Shown here: one piece after another, positions 62,100-64,000 of the stretch | Layout: each line of letters starts with the position of its first letter | Numbering within the stretch: the first letter of the stretch is position 1 | Program-made: the position numbers and the translations under genes | The notes under the pieces: generated by a model | The model's database searches: none | The model's input: the letters and a program-made list of their open reading frames with translations, nothing else | Told to the model about the DNA's origin: nothing | NCBI RefSeq assembly: GCF_003330765.1 | Contig: NZ_CP024902.1 | Location: forward strand, 1,612,001 to 1,676,000 | Direction: 5' to 3' | From: Burkholderia pyrrocinia | Lineage (GTDB): Bacteria; Pseudomonadota; Gammaproteobacteria; Burkholderiales; Burkholderiaceae | Length of the DNA: 64,000 bases

Positions 62100-62501
62100 T
62101 TACGCCATCTTGACGGGGGCGCGCCAGGATTCCGGATTGGTCCAGAAGGCGCCGCGCAGCCGGTCGCGGCTCGGCGGTGCGGGCGGCTTCGCAGCGCTTG
62201 CGCCGATGCGCCCGCGCAGCGAGATCTGCCGGCCGCTCGTGCCGAGTCGCTTCACGATTTCGGCGAGCGTGCCGTCCGCCTGCCATTCGTCGAAGCGACG
62301 GCGGCAAGTCGGCGGCGACGGATAGCGGCCCGGCAGCTTCGACCAGCCTTCACCCGTCGACAGCACCCACAGCACGGCGTTTACCACCGAGCGGGCTTCC
62401 ACGCGGGGACGGCCGCGCCGCTCACTCCGTGCGGGTTCCGAGCAAAACAGACCCTCGACCAGCACCCACTCGTTATCTCTCAAATCGTCGAACAGCATCA
62501 T
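62100..62501 (-). CDS. Domesticated IS5-type transposase N-terminal domain (DUF4096)
   Basis: A 133-residue protein. LRDNEWVLVEGLFCSE, RGRPRVEARSVVNAVLWVLS, TGEGWSKLPGRYPSPPTCRR and RFDEWQADGTLAEIVKRLG are the DUF4096 region found at the N-terminus of IS5/IS1031 transposases. No DDE catalytic part, inverted ends or second ORF is near, and composition matches the backbone, so it appears to be an immobile, possibly regulatory, derivative rather than an active IS. A second ATG at 62498 could be the start. Confidence 0.75.
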   Translation of the reverse strand: MMLFDDLRDNEWVLVEGLFCSEPARSERRGRPRVEARSVVNAVLWVLSTGEGWSKLPGRYPSPPTCRRRFDEWQADGTLAEIVKRLGTSGRQISLRGRIGASAAKPPAPPSRDRLRGAFWTNPESWRAPVKMA

Positions 62502-62929
62502 GTCCTCACCTCAGCGAAGCTAACTCCGGTGCGCTGCCTTGCGCCGCGCACTCTTCAAGCACTCGATCGTCGAGTGCCGGGTGGGGGCGTCCGGTTGGCC
62601 GGCAGCGGCGTTTCTGCCTTTCCGTCCGACGAAACCTGCGCCCTGTGCGTCAGGTTATGCACGAAGCGTGCCACGTCGGAGGCGAATTCCGCGAGAGCCG
62701 CTTGGCAGCGCGCTAACGGCTAAGTCAGCTAGGGGCGTATGAGACGCCAAAATAACCCGCCAGCAAATCGGGACAATCACCAATCTTGTGCAGTTCGCCC
62801 GGGCCACGTGCGTTTGCGGATGTATTGCACCGCAGCGAAACATGTGCGGCAGGTGCCGGATTCGCACATCGAAGCCGGATTCGCGCATTAAAATCGCGCA
62901 TCGATATCGACGATTGATGAGGTCAAGAG
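62502..62929. other. Divergent promoter region
   Basis: 428 bp between the DUF4096 gene and a LysR gene transcribed apart. No supported gene or clear operator. Confidence 0.35.
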
Positions 62930-63832
62930 ATGAACGTCACGCTGCGCCAGCTTCGCGTATTCATCGAGGTAGCGCGGCTCAAGAGCTTCAGTCGCGCGGG
63001 CGACGAGATCGGGCTGACGCAGTCCGCGGTCAGCCGCTGCGTGCGCGAACTCGAGGCCGAGCTCGGGCTGAAGCTCATCGACCGTACGACGCGCGACGTG
63101 CAACTGACCGACGTCGGCGCGAACCTGATCGCGAGCGTGTCGCGCCTGATCGACGATCTCGACGACACGCTGCGCGAGATTCGCGAGATCGGCGAGCAGC
63201 GCCGCGGGCGCGTGATCGTCGCGGCGAGCCCGACGATCGCATGCAGGCTGATGCCGCGCGTGGTTGCATCGTGCGAGCGCCAGTTCCCGTTCGTGACGCT
63301 GGGCCTGCGCGACGACGTGCAGAGCGACGTGTTGCGCAAGGTGAAGTCGAGCGAGGTCGATTTCGGCGTCGTGATCGGGCCGCTCACGGTCGCCGATCTC
63401 GTCTGCGAATCGCTGATGACCGATTCGTTCTGCCTCGTCGCGCGTGCCGACCATCCGCTCGCGGCGCGTGCCGAGGTGCCGTGGACGGCGCTGGACGGCG
63501 AGCGCCTCGTGCTCCTCGATCATGCGTCGGGAAGCCGGCCGCTGATCGATGCCGCGCTGGCCGCTCATCACGTCAATGCGACGGTCATGCAGGAGCTCGG
63601 GCATTCGGCGACCGTGTTCGGGCTCGTCGAGGCCGGCGTTGGCGTGAGCGTGCAACCGTGGCTGTCGTTGCCGCTGCCGGCCGGCTCGACACTCGTCGCA
63701 CGGCCGCTCACGCCGCGTACCGAACGCACCGTCGAACTGGTGCGACGCCGCGACCGGTCGTTGTCGCCCGCTGCGCAGGCGATCTGGGAACTCGTGCGGC
63801 AGATGCCGGCGAGGGCGGAGGATCTCGACTGA
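62930..63832 (+). CDS. LysR-family transcriptional regulator
   Basis: A 300-residue LTTR with the HTH at residues 5-65 (LRQLRVFIEVARLKSFSRAG, DEIGLTQSAVSRCVRELEAE). The effector domain follows (GRVIVAASPTIACRLMPRVV, SSEVDFGVVIGPLTVADL, GVGVSVQPWLSLPL). It is most like CynR/GbpR-type regulators. GAGGTCAAGAG precedes the ATG. Target genes are not evident; the following gene starts 73 bp later in the same direction. Confidence 0.9.
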   Translation: MNVTLRQLRVFIEVARLKSFSRAGDEIGLTQSAVSRCVRELEAELGLKLIDRTTRDVQLTDVGANLIASVSRLIDDLDDTLREIREIGEQRRGRVIVAASPTIACRLMPRVVASCERQFPFVTLGLRDDVQSDVLRKVKSSEVDFGVVIGPLTVADLVCESLMTDSFCLVARADHPLAARAEVPWTALDGERLVLLDHASGSRPLIDAALAAHHVNATVMQELGHSATVFGLVEAGVGVSVQPWLSLPLPAGSTLVARPLTPRTERTVELVRRRDRSLSPAAQAIWELVRQMPARAEDLD

Positions 63833-63905
63833 CGCGCCGACGTGCGCCGGTCCCGCTTGCGGGCCGGTACACTACGCGGATCGTGTCCCTCGGCGGTGGT
63901 TCTCG

Positions 63906-64000
63906 ATGACGCATTCCGCAGATCTTTTTCCGGTGACCGGCGAGCCGGCGGCACGCGCCGCGGTGCACGCACTGCGGCCGTCGCTGATCCGGGAGGTGGC
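63906..64000 (+). CDS. Probable PLP-dependent aminotransferase, 5' part
   Basis: ATG 63906 opens a frame that runs off the window after 31 codons (ADLFPVTGEPAARAAVHALR, then PSLIREVA). The 'ALRPSLIREVA' start is typical of class I/II aminotransferases that continue 'NAGxGxxDVLPFWFGE'. Identification rests on these few residues only. Confidence 0.45.
   Translation, partial: MTHSADLFPVTGEPAARAAVHALRPSLIREV

Overview
The window looks like a Burkholderia chromosome (betaproteobacterium, probably of the cepacia-complex type). The flanking genes are GC-rich with typical Burkholderia products: BamC, a Tat-exported tyrosine phosphatase, LysR regulators and lysine/alanine-rich small exported proteins. 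A genomic island of about 53.9 kb with visibly lower and patchier GC interrupts this backbone.

Layout. Positions 1-3165 are backbone (partial lipoprotein, phosphatase, methyltransferase). A tRNA-Pro(GGG) lies at 3166-3242. Its 3' end is the left half of a 49-bp direct repeat (3195-3243); the other copy is at 57095-57143. A tyrosine integrase (55526-56926) sits just inside the right copy, so everything between is an integrated element. Backbone resumes at 57144 with the old tRNA terminator, bamC, small genes, a LysR regulator and the start of a probable aminotransferase.

Inside the island there are four parts. (i) 3244-10660 is a decayed plasmid or transfer backbone: two paralogous unknown genes, an XRE regulator, a TraK/TraL/TraM-like three-gene operon without a relaxase, a ParB-like gene that has lost its N-terminus, and nested fragments of IS3, IS21 and IS110 elements. 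(ii) 10777-38750 is a catabolic region: a porin, two complete sugar-type ABC importers, two IolE/isomerase-like TIM-barrel proteins, two Gfo/Idh/MocA dehydrogenases (one strongly IolG-like), two short-chain dehydrogenases, a Tat-exported hydrolase-like TIM barrel, and the lower hydroxyquinol pathway (intradiol dioxygenase and maleylacetate reductase). A LysR regulator, an IS256-family element, a nitronate monooxygenase and a second LysR follow. (iii) 40091-54743 is a stress or phage-defence type cluster: TerB-domain protein, BrxD-like ATPase (split by an IS2-like element), Lhr-like helicase, then on the other strand an LprI-domain membrane protein, a J-like protein, an AAA+ ATPase, a long Hsp70 and a GrpE-like protein. 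(iv) 54855-56926 holds an IS66 remnant and the integrase.

How it may work. Five intergenic regions of the catabolic part carry the same 42-bp element, TTCCG-N5-CGGAAA-N17-GCATTTTTC, with identical spacing in each. It contains a T-N11-A LysR box placed about 65 bp before a predicted start point, so I infer one LysR regulon, most simply controlled by the LysR gene at 32859. The gene content suggests that a polyhydroxylated ring or sugar-like compound is imported, oxidised and dehydrated, and enters central metabolism through hydroxyquinol and maleylacetate. The substrate is not known from sequence; a deoxy-cyclitol or an aryl glycoside are the two ideas I find most consistent.
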